This document shows, one piece after another, positions 1-7,596 of a stretch of DNA of 64,000 nucleotides. Source of the DNA: Microtetraspora fusca (lineage in GTDB: Bacteria > Actinomycetota > Actinomycetes > Streptosporangiales > Streptosporangiaceae); assembly GCF_001570365.1 (NCBI RefSeq), contig NZ_BBYK01000043.1, positions 226,677 to 290,676 of the forward strand. The letters run 5' to 3'. The position numbers were made by a program, and so were the translations under genes. Numbering within the stretch: the stretch's first letter is position 1; each line of letters begins with the position of its first letter. The notes below the pieces were generated by a model. That model worked only from the letters and a program-made list of their open reading frames with translations, was not told where the DNA came from and searched no databases.

Positions 1-66
1 CTCGTCGTGCGACGCCACGTCGACCTTCTGCGTGTCCGCAGCGCCATCTGTATCGACGCCCGTTGA
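1..66 (+). CDS. cysteine-containing leader peptide of the sulfur operon (start upstream of window)
   Basis: Frame 1 encodes a short peptide ending VVRRHVDLLRVRSAICIDAR and stopping at TGA 64-66. The RRHVDLLRV..SAIC pattern matches the tiny leader peptides that precede sulfur-assimilation genes in actinobacteria (family knowledge). The single Cys codon, TGT at 49-51, lies four codons before the stop. GTG at position 7 could start it, but the true start is probably outside the window. Its likely role is to let the ribosome sense cysteine supply and control the sulfite reductase operon downstream; that role is inferred. Confidence 0.7.
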   Translation, partial: LVVRRHVDLLRVRSAICIDAR

Positions 67-115
67 TCGTCGCCCATCTCTTCTGACAGTGGGCGCGTGA
101 GCAGGCGTCCTTTTT
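55..115 (+). promoter_or_regulatory. candidate transcription attenuator downstream of the leader peptide
   Basis: GACGCC at 55-60, inside the last codons of the leader peptide, pairs with GGCGTC at 104-109, directly followed by CTTTTT (T tract 111-115). An inner hairpin CGCCCA 71-76 / TGGGCG 90-95 lies inside it. A ribosome stalled on the Cys codon at 49-51 would cover 55-60 and block the outer stem. The arrangement therefore suits attenuation in which cysteine shortage permits read-through. The stems are seen; the mechanism is inferred. Confidence 0.45.
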
Positions 116-246
116 CGTGTTCGCCCCCGCACTCGACGATGAGGCGGGAGGCCGCCTGAGGCACGCGTCCGGGGTCGCGCCATGCGTGACCCTCGCCCGG
201 TTCTCTCCCCGGACCGTTTCGCATCCCTCGGATTAAGGACGCCCTC

Positions 247-1926
247 ATGAGCACCCCGGCCCGCCCGGCGAACCGCCACCACAAGCGCCCGCGCGGCGAA
301 GGCCAGTGGGCTCTCGGTTACCGTGAGCCGCTGAACAAGAACGAGGAGAACAAGAAGGCCGACGACGGGCTCAACGTCCGTCAGCGGATCATCGACATCT
401 ACTCCAAGAACGGGTTCGACTCGATCGACCCCGCCGACCTGCGCGGCCGGATGCGCTGGTACGGCCTCTACACGCAGCGCAGGCCCGGGATCGACGGCGG
501 CAAGACCGCGGTCCTGCCCCCGGAGGAGCTCGACGACCGCTACTTCATGCTCCGCGTGCGCCTCGACGGCGGCCGGCTCGACCTGGACCAGCTCCGGACG
601 ATCGCCGACATCTCCAACGAGTACGCCAGGGGCACGGCCGACATCACGGACCGGCAGAACATCCAGCTCCACTGGATCGAGATCGAGTCGGTCCCCGACA
701 TCTGGAAGCGCCTGGAGGCCGTCGGCCTGTCCACGACCGAGGCGTGTGGCGACACCCCGCGCGTGATCATGGGCTGCCCGCTCGCCGGGATCGACATCGA
801 CGAGGTGATCGACGGCACCGCCCAGATCGACGAGATCGCCACCCGGTACATCGGCGACAAGGCGTTCTCCAACCTGCCGCGCAAGTTCAAGACCGCGATC
901 AGCGGGTGCACCGCGCACTGCACGGTCCACGAGATCAACGACGTCGCGTTCGTCGGCGTGGTCCGCGACGGCGAGGCCGGCTTCGACGTCTGGGTCGGCG
1001 GAGGGCTGTCCACCAACCCGATGTTCGCCAAGCGGCTCGGCGCGTTCGTCCGGCCCGAGCAGGTGCACGAGGTGTGGGCCGGCGTCTGCGGGATCTTCCG
1101 CGACTACGGCTACCGCCGGCTCCGCCACCGCGCCCGGATCAAGTTCCTGATCAACGACTGGGGCGCGGAGCGGTTCCGCGAGGTCCTGGAGACCGAGTAC
1201 CTCGGCTACCGGCTGCCCGACGGGCCCGCCCCCGAGGAGCCGCGGGGCGGCCGCCGCGACCACGTCGGCGTCTTCCCGCAGAAGGACGGCAACTTCTACG
1301 TCGGCTTCGCGCCCAAGGTGGGCCGGGTGGACGGCGACACGCTGCACCGGATCGCCGACATCGCCGAGCGGCACGGCTCCCGCCGGGTCCGCGCCACCGT
1401 CGAGCAGAAGATGGTCATCCTCGACGTCGCGCCCGAGCGGGTCGAGTCGATCGTCACCGAGCTGGAGGCGGCCGGCCTGCAGGTCAACCCGTCCACGTTC
1501 CGCCGCCAGACGATGGCCTGCACCGGCATCGAGTACTGCAAGCTCGCGATCGTCGAGACCAAGGCGACCGCGTCCCGGCTGATCGACGACCTGGAGACCC
1601 GGCTGCCGGACTTCGCCGAACCGCTCACCATCAACATGAACGGCTGCCCGAACTCCTGCGCCCGCATCCAGGTGGCCGACATCGGCCTCAAGGGCCAGCT
1701 CGTGGTGAACGACAAGGGCGAGCAGGTCGAGGGCTTCCAGGTCCACCTGGGCGGCTCGATCGGCCTGAACCCCAACTTCGGCCGCAAGGTCCGCGGGCTG
1801 AAGACCACCGCGGAGGATCTCCCCGACTACGTGGAGCGCGTGGTGCGCAACTTCGAGAAGCAGAAGAACGACGACGAGACGTTCTCCGAGTGGGTCCACC
1901 GGGCCGACGAGGCGGACCTCAAGTGA
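247..1926 (+). CDS. sir: ferredoxin-type assimilatory sulfite reductase (nitrite/sulfite reductase family)
   Basis: Protein of 559 residues that reduces sulfite to sulfide in the cytoplasm using sirohaem and a [4Fe-4S] cluster. The cluster/sirohaem ligands are visible as Cys425 and Cys431 (ACTGIEYC) and Cys467 and Cys471 (NGCPNSC). The two ferredoxin-like half domains are around residues 85-150 and 345-410. Nitrite reductases have the same architecture; the choice of sulfite rests on the cysteine leader upstream and on cysH and a sirohydrochlorin chelatase downstream. The ATG has AAGGA at 235-239, seven bases away. First enzyme of a four-gene operon running to 3669. Confidence 0.9.
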   Translation: MSTPARPANRHHKRPRGEGQWALGYREPLNKNEENKKADDGLNVRQRIIDIYSKNGFDSIDPADLRGRMRWYGLYTQRRPGIDGGKTAVLPPEELDDRYFMLRVRLDGGRLDLDQLRTIADISNEYARGTADITDRQNIQLHWIEIESVPDIWKRLEAVGLSTTEACGDTPRVIMGCPLAGIDIDEVIDGTAQIDEIATRYIGDKAFSNLPRKFKTAISGCTAHCTVHEINDVAFVGVVRDGEAGFDVWVGGGLSTNPMFAKRLGAFVRPEQVHEVWAGVCGIFRDYGYRRLRHRARIKFLINDWGAERFREVLETEYLGYRLPDGPAPEEPRGGRRDHVGVFPQKDGNFYVGFAPKVGRVDGDTLHRIADIAERHGSRRVRATVEQKMVILDVAPERVESIVTELEAAGLQVNPSTFRRQTMACTGIEYCKLAIVETKATASRLIDDLETRLPDFAEPLTINMNGCPNSCARIQVADIGLKGQLVVNDKGEQVEGFQVHLGGSIGLNPNFGRKVRGLKTTAEDLPDYVERVVRNFEKQKNDDETFSEWVHRADEADLK

Positions 1927-1951
1927 CGGCCACCCAGGGGCGGAGCCGGTC

Positions 1952-2107
1952 ATGAGCGAGCGCGCGGCTCCCTACTACTGCCCCTACTGCGGCGACGAGG
2001 ACCTTGAGCCGTACGCCTCCGAAGAGGAGAGCCACGGCTGGTACTGCCGCTCGTGCGCCCGCGCCTTCCGGGTGAGGTTCCTCGGCATCGGCGTACGGCA
2101 CAGCTAG
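1952..2107 (+). CDS. small zinc-knuckle protein of the sulfur operon, 51 aa
   Basis: Open frame of 51 residues beginning MSERAAPYYCPYCGDED. Two CxxC knuckles (CPYC near residue 10, CRSC near 32) suggest a small zinc ribbon. It lies between sulfite reductase and cysH, 25 bases after the reductase stop and 31 bases before cysH, in the same direction, so it is almost certainly co-transcribed. Small Cys-rich proteins at this position are usual in actinobacterial sulfur operons. The function is unknown; metal binding or a chaperone role for the reductases is only a guess. GGAGCCGG upstream of the ATG is a weak ribosome site. Confidence 0.75.
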   Translation: MSERAAPYYCPYCGDEDLEPYASEEESHGWYCRSCARAFRVRFLGIGVRHS

Positions 2108-2138
2108 TCCCCTCGAGTACGACGTTTGAGGAGTAGTC

Positions 2139-2867
2139 ATGACACTGGTGGAGATAGAGGAAGGTCTTGAACGCCAGCGCGGCGTGCTCGACCTGCAGAG
2201 CATCGTCGAGTCCGCCGCGCGGTTCCTGGAGGACGCGCCCACCCGCGAGATCATCCGGTGGGCGGCGGCCACGTTCGGCGACCGCCTCTGTCTCACCTCC
2301 TCGATGAGCGACGCGTTGCTGATCGACCTGGTGAGCCGGGTCAAGCCCGGCGTCGACGTGCTGTTCATCGACACCGGCTACCACTTCGCCGAGACGATCG
2401 GCACCCGTGACGCGGTCGAGGCGGTCTACAAGGTCAACGTGATCAACGTGACGCCGTCCCGCACGGTCGCGGAGCAGGACCGCGACCTCGGGCCCCGGCT
2501 GCACGGCCGCAACCCCGACCTGTGCTGCTACCTGCGCAAGGTGGAGCCGCTCAACCGGGCGCTCGAACCGTACCTCGCCTGGGTTTCGGGCATCCGGCGT
2601 GACGAGTCGCCGACCCGGGCGAACACCAAGGTCGTCGAGTGGGACGCCAAGCGCCAGATGGTCAAGATCAACCCGATCGCGCGGTGGACCCAGGAGGAGG
2701 TCGACAACTACATCGCGGACAACGGGGTGCTGATCAACCCGCTGCACTACGACGACTATCCCTCGATCGGGTGCGCGCCCTGCACCCGTCGGGTCGCGCC
2801 CGGCGAGGACCCGCGCAGCGGCCGGTGGGCCGGGCTCGGCAAGATCGAGTGCGGCATCCACCTCTGA
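2139..2867 (+). CDS. cysH: adenylyl-sulfate / phosphoadenylyl-sulfate reductase
   Basis: Protein of 242 residues reducing activated sulfate to sulfite with thioredoxin. It has the PP-loop region near residues 51-60 (CLTSSMSDALL), the cluster cysteines Cys129-Cys130 and Cys212/Cys215 (CAPC), and the C-terminal catalytic Cys238 in ECGIHL. The CC...CxxC pattern marks the iron-sulfur class that normally uses APS. A ribosome site GAGGAG sits just before the ATG. It supplies sulfite to the upstream reductase. The ATP sulfurylase genes cysD and cysN are not in the window, so activation of sulfate must be encoded elsewhere. Confidence 0.93.
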   Translation: MTLVEIEEGLERQRGVLDLQSIVESAARFLEDAPTREIIRWAAATFGDRLCLTSSMSDALLIDLVSRVKPGVDVLFIDTGYHFAETIGTRDAVEAVYKVNVINVTPSRTVAEQDRDLGPRLHGRNPDLCCYLRKVEPLNRALEPYLAWVSGIRRDESPTRANTKVVEWDAKRQMVKINPIARWTQEEVDNYIADNGVLINPLHYDDYPSIGCAPCTRRVAPGEDPRSGRWAGLGKIECGIHL

Positions 2868-2919
2868 CCGCCCGTCGCCGTCCCGCACCAGACGTCCCGA
2901 CGACCTGGAAGAGCCGTCC

Positions 2920-3669
2920 GTGAACATCCATCCGACCGCACCGCCGCTGATCGCCGTGGCGCACGGGTCCCGCGACCCGCGCGCCGCCACGGCGGTCGAG
3001 GCGCTGCTCGACGGCGTACGGCTCGCGCGGCCCGACCTGGACGTGCGGACGGCCTACCTGGACCACGCGCCGCCGACGCTCGTCCGGGCCCTTTCGGGGC
3101 TGGACGAGGCCGTCGTGCTGCCGCTGCTGCTCACGGCGGCCTACCACAGCCGGGTGGACATCCCGGCCGCGCTGCGGGAGGCGTCCGCCCGCCGCCCCCT
3201 CCTGCGGACCCGGCTCGGGCCGACGCTCGGCCCCCACCCGCTGCTGGTCGCCGCCCTGGAGCGCCGCCTGGCGGAGGCCGGGGTCGAGATCGGCGACCCC
3301 GAGACGGCGGTCGTGCTGGTCTCCGCCGGTTCGAGCGACCCCCGCGCCAACGCCGCGGTGGCCCGCGTGGCGCGCTCCTGGGCGCGGCGCCGCTCCTGGT
3401 GGTCGGTGACCGCCGCCTACGCCTCGGCGGCCGCTCCCACCCCCGGGGACGAGGTCGTACGGCTGTCGCGCGCCGGAGCGCCCCGGGTGGTCGTCGCCCC
3501 CTACCTGCTGGCCCCCGGCCACTTCGCGGACAAGGTCCGCCGCGACACGCTGGAGGCCGGGGCGGACCGGGTGGGCGACGTCCTCGGCCCGGCCCCCGAG
3601 CTCGTCACGCTCCTGCTCGAACGCTACGAGCAGGCCGTCCGCCGGCCGGAACCCGCCGCGACCGCCTAG
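2920..3669 (+). CDS. sirohydrochlorin chelatase (CbiX/SirB family)
   Basis: Protein of 249 residues beginning at GTG. The N-terminal AVAHGSRDPRA carries the metal-binding His (residue 15) of CbiX/SirB chelatases; the length fits two repeated chelatase half-domains. It probably inserts iron into sirohydrochlorin to make the sirohaem needed by the sulfite reductase 1 kb upstream. Cobalt chelation for cobalamin is the alternative for the family, but the operon context favours iron. It is 52 bases after cysH, the last gene of the sulfur operon. Confidence 0.82.
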   Translation: MNIHPTAPPLIAVAHGSRDPRAATAVEALLDGVRLARPDLDVRTAYLDHAPPTLVRALSGLDEAVVLPLLLTAAYHSRVDIPAALREASARRPLLRTRLGPTLGPHPLLVAALERRLAEAGVEIGDPETAVVLVSAGSSDPRANAAVARVARSWARRRSWWSVTAAYASAAAPTPGDEVVRLSRAGAPRVVVAPYLLAPGHFADKVRRDTLEAGADRVGDVLGPAPELVTLLLERYEQAVRRPEPAATA

Positions 3670-3821
3670 ACGTACCGGCACGACCGCCTCATCGCCAGGG
3701 CCGCCGGATCAGCCGCCGCTCCGGGGCCGTCAGCCGGCCGACGCCCGCCGTGGGCAGGGACGAGTGCCTCTTACGTTCTTGCCCACGTCGGCCGAAGCAC
3801 ACCACGTCCGGGCGGCGACGG

Positions 3822-4658
3822 TCAGTTGAGGGCGAGGAGGCTGACGGCGACGGCGGCGACGCTGAGTCCGGCGAGCTGGCTGCGGTGGATGCGTTCGGCC
3901 AGGACGATGCGGGCCAGCAGGACGGTGCCGGCCGGGTAGAGGGCGGTGATGACGGCCACGACGGCGAGGTCTCCGCTGCGGGCGGCCAGGAGGAAGGCGA
4001 GGTTGGCCAGGGAGTCCAGTATTCCCGCGGCGGCGCACAGGGCGGGTGCGGGCCGTTGGGCGCCCAGGCGCTTGCGGAGCAGCGCGGCTGCGGTCAGGAC
4101 GAGGGCGGAGGAGACGGCCCGGCCGGTGATGATGGGGGCGAGGCCGCTGTCGGCGGGGCTCTGGTGGAGGCAGATGAGCTGGGCGGCGATGGCGGTGCCC
4201 GCGCCCAGAGCCAGCAACAGGGCGGCGCGGCTGGGGCGGGAGGCGCCCGCGCCGGGGCCGGCGCTGACCAGGACGACGGCTGTCAGCGCGAGCGGGAGGC
4301 CGAGCAGGGCGTACGTGGTGAGGTGTTCGCCTTGGGCCAGGCCGAGGCCGACCGGCAGAACGGCCGAGACCAGTGCGGTGATGGGCGAGAGCACGCTCAT
4401 GGGGCCGATGGCCAGGGTGCGGTAGAGAAGCGCGAAGGCCGCGGCGGATGCGACTCCGGAGGCGGCGCCCCAGGCCAGGGTGGCCGGGCTCCAATGGGCG
4501 CCGAGAAAGGGCCACAGGGCCAGTTCGACGGCGAGGCTGGCGGGAGCCGCGATCACGACGGTGCGCAGGACATGCGCGCCGCGGGCGCTGAGTCCGCCGA
4601 GGAAGTCGGCACAGCCGTAGGCGAGGGAGCTGGCCAGGGCCAGCAGAAGAGCGGTCAC
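3822..4658 (-). CDS. EamA/DMT-family membrane transporter
   Basis: Integral membrane protein of 278 residues with about ten hydrophobic segments arranged as two EamA repeats, typical of drug/metabolite exporters. The N terminus runs directly into a membrane segment (MTALLLALASSLAYG). The start is GTG. It is divergent from the XRE-cupin regulator at 4727, with the two starts about 70 bases apart, so that regulator probably controls it. The substrate cannot be read from sequence; amino acids or small toxic metabolites are usual for the family. Confidence 0.82.
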   Translation of the reverse strand: MTALLLALASSLAYGCADFLGGLSARGAHVLRTVVIAAPASLAVELALWPFLGAHWSPATLAWGAASGVASAAAFALLYRTLAIGPMSVLSPITALVSAVLPVGLGLAQGEHLTTYALLGLPLALTAVVLVSAGPGAGASRPSRAALLLALGAGTAIAAQLICLHQSPADSGLAPIITGRAVSSALVLTAAALLRKRLGAQRPAPALCAAAGILDSLANLAFLLAARSGDLAVVAVITALYPAGTVLLARIVLAERIHRSQLAGLSVAAVAVSLLALN

Positions 4659-4690
4659 AACACAAACCTTTCAACGGAACGACCGTAGAG

Positions 4691-4696
4691 TACAAT
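4691..4696 (+). promoter_or_regulatory. candidate -10 box for the XRE-cupin regulator
   Basis: TACAAT is a good -10 hexamer, with TTCAAC at 4669-4674 as a possible -35 at 16-base spacing. It predicts transcription starting near 4703, which rules out the upstream GTG at 4700 as the usual start and supports GTG 4727. An inverted repeat ACGG/CCGT lies between the two hexamers and could be an operator. Confidence 0.4.
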
Positions 4697-4726
4697 GAAG
4701 TGACCAACGAGGAGAGGTGGGCAGCA

Positions 4727-5344
4727 GTGGGGCGGACGGCGACGGCTCTGCAGGCGGTGGCGTCCAACGTGAAGGAGGCCAGGCAGCGAGCGGGCCTGTC
4801 CGTGGAGCAGCTCAGCACCCGGGCGCAGGTGAGCAAGGGAGCGCTGGTCAGTCTGGAGAACGCTCAGGGCAACCCGAACCTGGCCACGCTGGTGCGCCTC
4901 GCCGACGCCCTGGGCATGTCGGTGTCGGCCCTCACCGAAGGTGCTCAGCGCCGCGACATCCAGATCGTCGAGGCGGCCGACGCCGAACCCCTGTGGACCG
5001 GAGAGCTCGGCGGCGAGGCCCGCCTCATGCTCACCACCAGCGGCCCGGCGCCGGTGGAGGTGTGGCGCTGGCGCCTGCACCCCGGCGAGGCGTACCCCAG
5101 CCACCCGCACCCGGCCGGGATCGTGGAGACCGTCAGCGTCACCCGCGGCTGCCTGACCCTCGTCCTCGACGGCACCGAACACGAGGTCCCCGCCGGAGCC
5201 ACCGCCACCTTCGACGGCGACGTCCCCCACACCTACCGCGGCGGCGGCACCGAGCCTTGCGAACTCCTCATGACCGTGCACCTGCCGCCGCGAGCAACCA
5301 GCGCGGATAGCGGCCTTCGATCGGACGGCACCGCTGATCGGTGA
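4727..5344 (+). CDS. XRE-family transcriptional regulator with C-terminal cupin domain
   Basis: Protein of 205 residues: a helix-turn-helix of the XRE type at about residues 12-66 (LSTRAQVSKGALVSLENAQGN), then a cupin fold at about 110-190 that would bind a small ligand (HPGEAYPSHPHPAG). I chose GTG 4727 because AGGAGAGG lies nine bases before it; a frame-compatible GTG at 4700 has no ribosome site. It probably regulates the divergent DMT exporter and the FMN protein downstream, forming a sensed-efflux module. Confidence 0.82.
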   Translation: MGRTATALQAVASNVKEARQRAGLSVEQLSTRAQVSKGALVSLENAQGNPNLATLVRLADALGMSVSALTEGAQRRDIQIVEAADAEPLWTGELGGEARLMLTTSGPAPVEVWRWRLHPGEAYPSHPHPAGIVETVSVTRGCLTLVLDGTEHEVPAGATATFDGDVPHTYRGGGTEPCELLMTVHLPPRATSADSGLRSDGTADR

Positions 5345-5467
5345 CCGAACATCACGACGGTCATGGCGCCGTCGGGGTCCGCACCGCCTTCGTCGCCGGC
5401 AGCTTCCTCGCCCTGCCCAGGGCACCCCCACGACCGGCCACACCGCCGACCACACAAGGAGACCAGC

Positions 5468-6115
5468 ATGTTCATCCAGCCCTGGGACGCCGGCCTGGAC
5501 GAAGCCGAATGGCAGACCTGGATCGCCGAAGGCCACGACTTCGGACAGCTGAGCGTCAACGGCCTGCCCGGCCACCCGCCCATCGTCGTCCCCACCCACT
5601 TCAGCTGCGACGGACGCGACCTCCTCGTCCACCTCGCCCGGCCCAACCCGGTGTGGAAGGCGATCGAGCACGACCCGAACGTCGTCTTCACCGTCATCGG
5701 CGACTATGCCTTCATCCCCGGCCCCTGGCGCGCCAAGGCCGGCACCCCGCCGCATGAAGGCGTCCCCACCAGCTACTACGCGGCCGTCCAGTTCACCTGC
5801 CGCTCCGACATTGTGGACGACCCCGAGGCCAAGGCCGAGCTGCTGCGGCGCCAGCTCGCCCATTTCCAGCCCGACGGCGACCATGCCGCCGTCGCCGTCG
5901 ACCAGCCCCCCTACGGCCGGATGCTGTCCGGCATCCGCGGCCTGCGCCTGGCGGTCACCGAAGTACGGGCCAAGTTCAAATACGACGACCACAAGCCCGT
6001 CAAGCACCGCACCGCCGTCGCCGACCACCTCACCGCACGCGGCCAGAGCCTCGACGTCCCCACCGCGCGCCAACAGCGCCGCCGCCTGGACCGCATCGGC
6101 CCCTGGAAGCCCTGA
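5468..6115 (+). CDS. FMN-binding PaiB-like protein
   Basis: Protein of 215 residues with the split-barrel FMN-binding fold of the PaiB family (N terminus MFIQPWDAGLDEAEWQ, then GLPGHPPIVVPTHF). Several family members are called negative transcriptional regulators, though they look like flavin oxidoreductases. A strong site AAGGAGA at 5456-5462 fixes the ATG. It follows the XRE-cupin gene by 123 bases on the same strand, and the three genes probably serve one exporter/detoxification function. Confidence 0.8.
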   Translation: MFIQPWDAGLDEAEWQTWIAEGHDFGQLSVNGLPGHPPIVVPTHFSCDGRDLLVHLARPNPVWKAIEHDPNVVFTVIGDYAFIPGPWRAKAGTPPHEGVPTSYYAAVQFTCRSDIVDDPEAKAELLRRQLAHFQPDGDHAAVAVDQPPYGRMLSGIRGLRLAVTEVRAKFKYDDHKPVKHRTAVADHLTARGQSLDVPTARQQRRRLDRIGPWKP

Positions 6116-6206
6116 TCCCCGTTTCCGTCAGACGCGCCGCGTCCGCCTGAGCCGGGCGCCTTTTTGGCGGGGCCGTGCCGACAGGACCGGCGGCCCACGC
6201 TGCGCT

Positions 6207-6935
6207 CTAGGAAAATCGGGGGGCCATCTCCCGCACGGTCACGCTCCACTCGGCCGGGTACGGCTTCGCCGACTCGAGGACCTTCTTCCGCTCGTCGGGG
6301 CTCAGCCTCTGCCAGGAGGGCCAGCTGGCCGGGACGTTGAACGGCACCAGCAGCACCTCGACGATGTTCCGGCCACGCTTCTTGTCGATGCCTTCCTCGA
6401 TGACCCATGTGGCTTTGAGCTGCCCCTCCTCGAACTTCCCGCACGGCTCGTCCCAGAGCCACCTCCCGTTTTGGAGGATGATGGCGTATGACGGCGAATT
6501 GGGACATGTGACGAACACGCCCACCCGGCCGGTCCGCTTCGTGACCTGAACGGTCAGCCGCCGCTTCACCCCGGCCCGGTGGTACGACTGCTGCGCCAGC
6601 ACTACGTCCTCCTGTGAATACAGACGGCTGTTCGACGGCGACGGCTGGGCCATGACGGCGGTCGTGACATCATCGAGCCCCCCGGCGGTGACGGTGCGCG
6701 GAACCGTCAGGACGCCCGTGACGGCAAGACCGGCGGCGAGAACGCCAGTCGCCGCGGCGGCGAGGCGGCGGCGTCTGATCCGCCGGACCCGGCGGTCCAC
6801 GTCGGCGAGGGTCACTCCCCTGGTGAAGCCGTCGGGCGCTCCGGCGCGGCGACCGGCGGCGTTCGACGCGGCGTCGCCCGGGCCTCCGCTGTCGCCGTCG
6901 AGGAGGTCGCGAAGGTCGGATTCGGTGATGGCCAT
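6207..6935 (-). CDS. membrane-anchored protein encoded with an ECF sigma factor
   Basis: Protein of 242 residues: an acidic N terminus, an Arg-rich stretch (RRVRRIRRRR) near 48-57, one membrane segment at about 58-80, then an external domain of about 160 residues. Its ATG directly abuts the TAG of the upstream sigma factor gene (TAGATG), so the two are translationally coupled. That position is typical of sigma-factor partner or anti-sigma proteins, but I see no ZAS zinc motif and no known anti-sigma domain. Function is inferred from position only. Confidence 0.75.
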   Translation of the reverse strand: MAITESDLRDLLDGDSGGPGDAASNAAGRRAGAPDGFTRGVTLADVDRRVRRIRRRRLAAAATGVLAAGLAVTGVLTVPRTVTAGGLDDVTTAVMAQPSPSNSRLYSQEDVVLAQQSYHRAGVKRRLTVQVTKRTGRVGVFVTCPNSPSYAIILQNGRWLWDEPCGKFEEGQLKATWVIEEGIDKKRGRNIVEVLLVPFNVPASWPSWQRLSPDERKKVLESAKPYPAEWSVTVREMAPRFS

Positions 6936-7436
6936 CTATCGGCTCCCCAGGTTGGTCGCGGAGCGTGCCGCGGGATCGACGCGCAGCTTGGCCAGCGCCC
7001 TGCTGGCCTGGCTCCGTACGGTCGCGACCGAACATCCGAGGATCTCGCCGATCTCCGTGTCCGGCAGGTCGGCGAAGTACCGCAGCACGATCACGGCGCG
7101 CTGCCGGGGCGGAAGGCCGTCGACCGCCCGCCGTACGGCGTCGCGCGCGCCGACCAGGTCGGCCTCGTCGGCGACCGCGGCGTCGGGCAGGTCGGCGGCC
7201 GGGACCTCGGCCCGCGATCTGCGCCGCCACCAGGAGGCATGCGTGTTCGTCAGGATGCGGTAGACGTACGGGTCGGGATTGTCCCCGACCCTCCTCCAGG
7301 CCAGCCATGCCCGGGCGAGCGCGGTCTGCAGCAGGTCCTCGGCCGTCGCCCAGTCGCGGCACAGCAGGTACGCCGTGCGGAGCAGGCGAGCCGAGCGCTG
7401 CTCGACGTAGCGTTCGAAATCCGCCCGGTTCCGCAT
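6936..7436 (-). CDS. SigE-family ECF RNA polymerase sigma factor
   Basis: Protein of 166 residues with sigma region 2 at about 10-70 (AYLLCRDWATAEDLLQTAL) and region 4 at about 105-155 (LPPRQRAVIVLRYF, then the helix-turn-helix EIGEILGCSVATVRSQASRAL). The length and motifs fit the actinobacterial SigE group, which often lacks a classical anti-sigma. It is immediately upstream of the membrane protein at 6207-6935. The signal it answers to cannot be told from sequence. Confidence 0.9.
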   Translation of the reverse strand: MRNRADFERYVEQRSARLLRTAYLLCRDWATAEDLLQTALARAWLAWRRVGDNPDPYVYRILTNTHASWWRRRSRAEVPAADLPDAAVADEADLVGARDAVRRAVDGLPPRQRAVIVLRYFADLPDTEIGEILGCSVATVRSQASRALAKLRVDPAARSATNLGSR

Positions 7437-7596
7437 GGAGCCCTCATTCGTTCGGTGAGACCGTCACCGATCACTACTCCCGAACCGGGGCGGGGCGTTG
7501 CACGCGAGCGCGAAGATCACCGGCGCTGCCGCGGCGGGCGGGGCCCACGCCGAAAGCGGGGCGGCCCGGCGTCGCACGCTGGCGAGGACGCGGAGA

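Noticed and set aside
1-246. SAM or cobalamin riboswitch before the sulfite reductase
   Set aside because: No matching conserved core; a leader peptide with attenuator explains the region better.
3399-4688. Open frame of 429 codons running over the chelatase end and the DMT transporter
   Set aside because: Very repetitive composition (Gly/Asp/Gln) and antisense to a membrane protein with the right hydrophobic pattern.
7436-7596. Anti-sigma gene upstream of the ECF sigma factor
   Set aside because: The stretch has no open frame with a membrane segment or zinc motif; the likely partner is downstream at 6207-6935.
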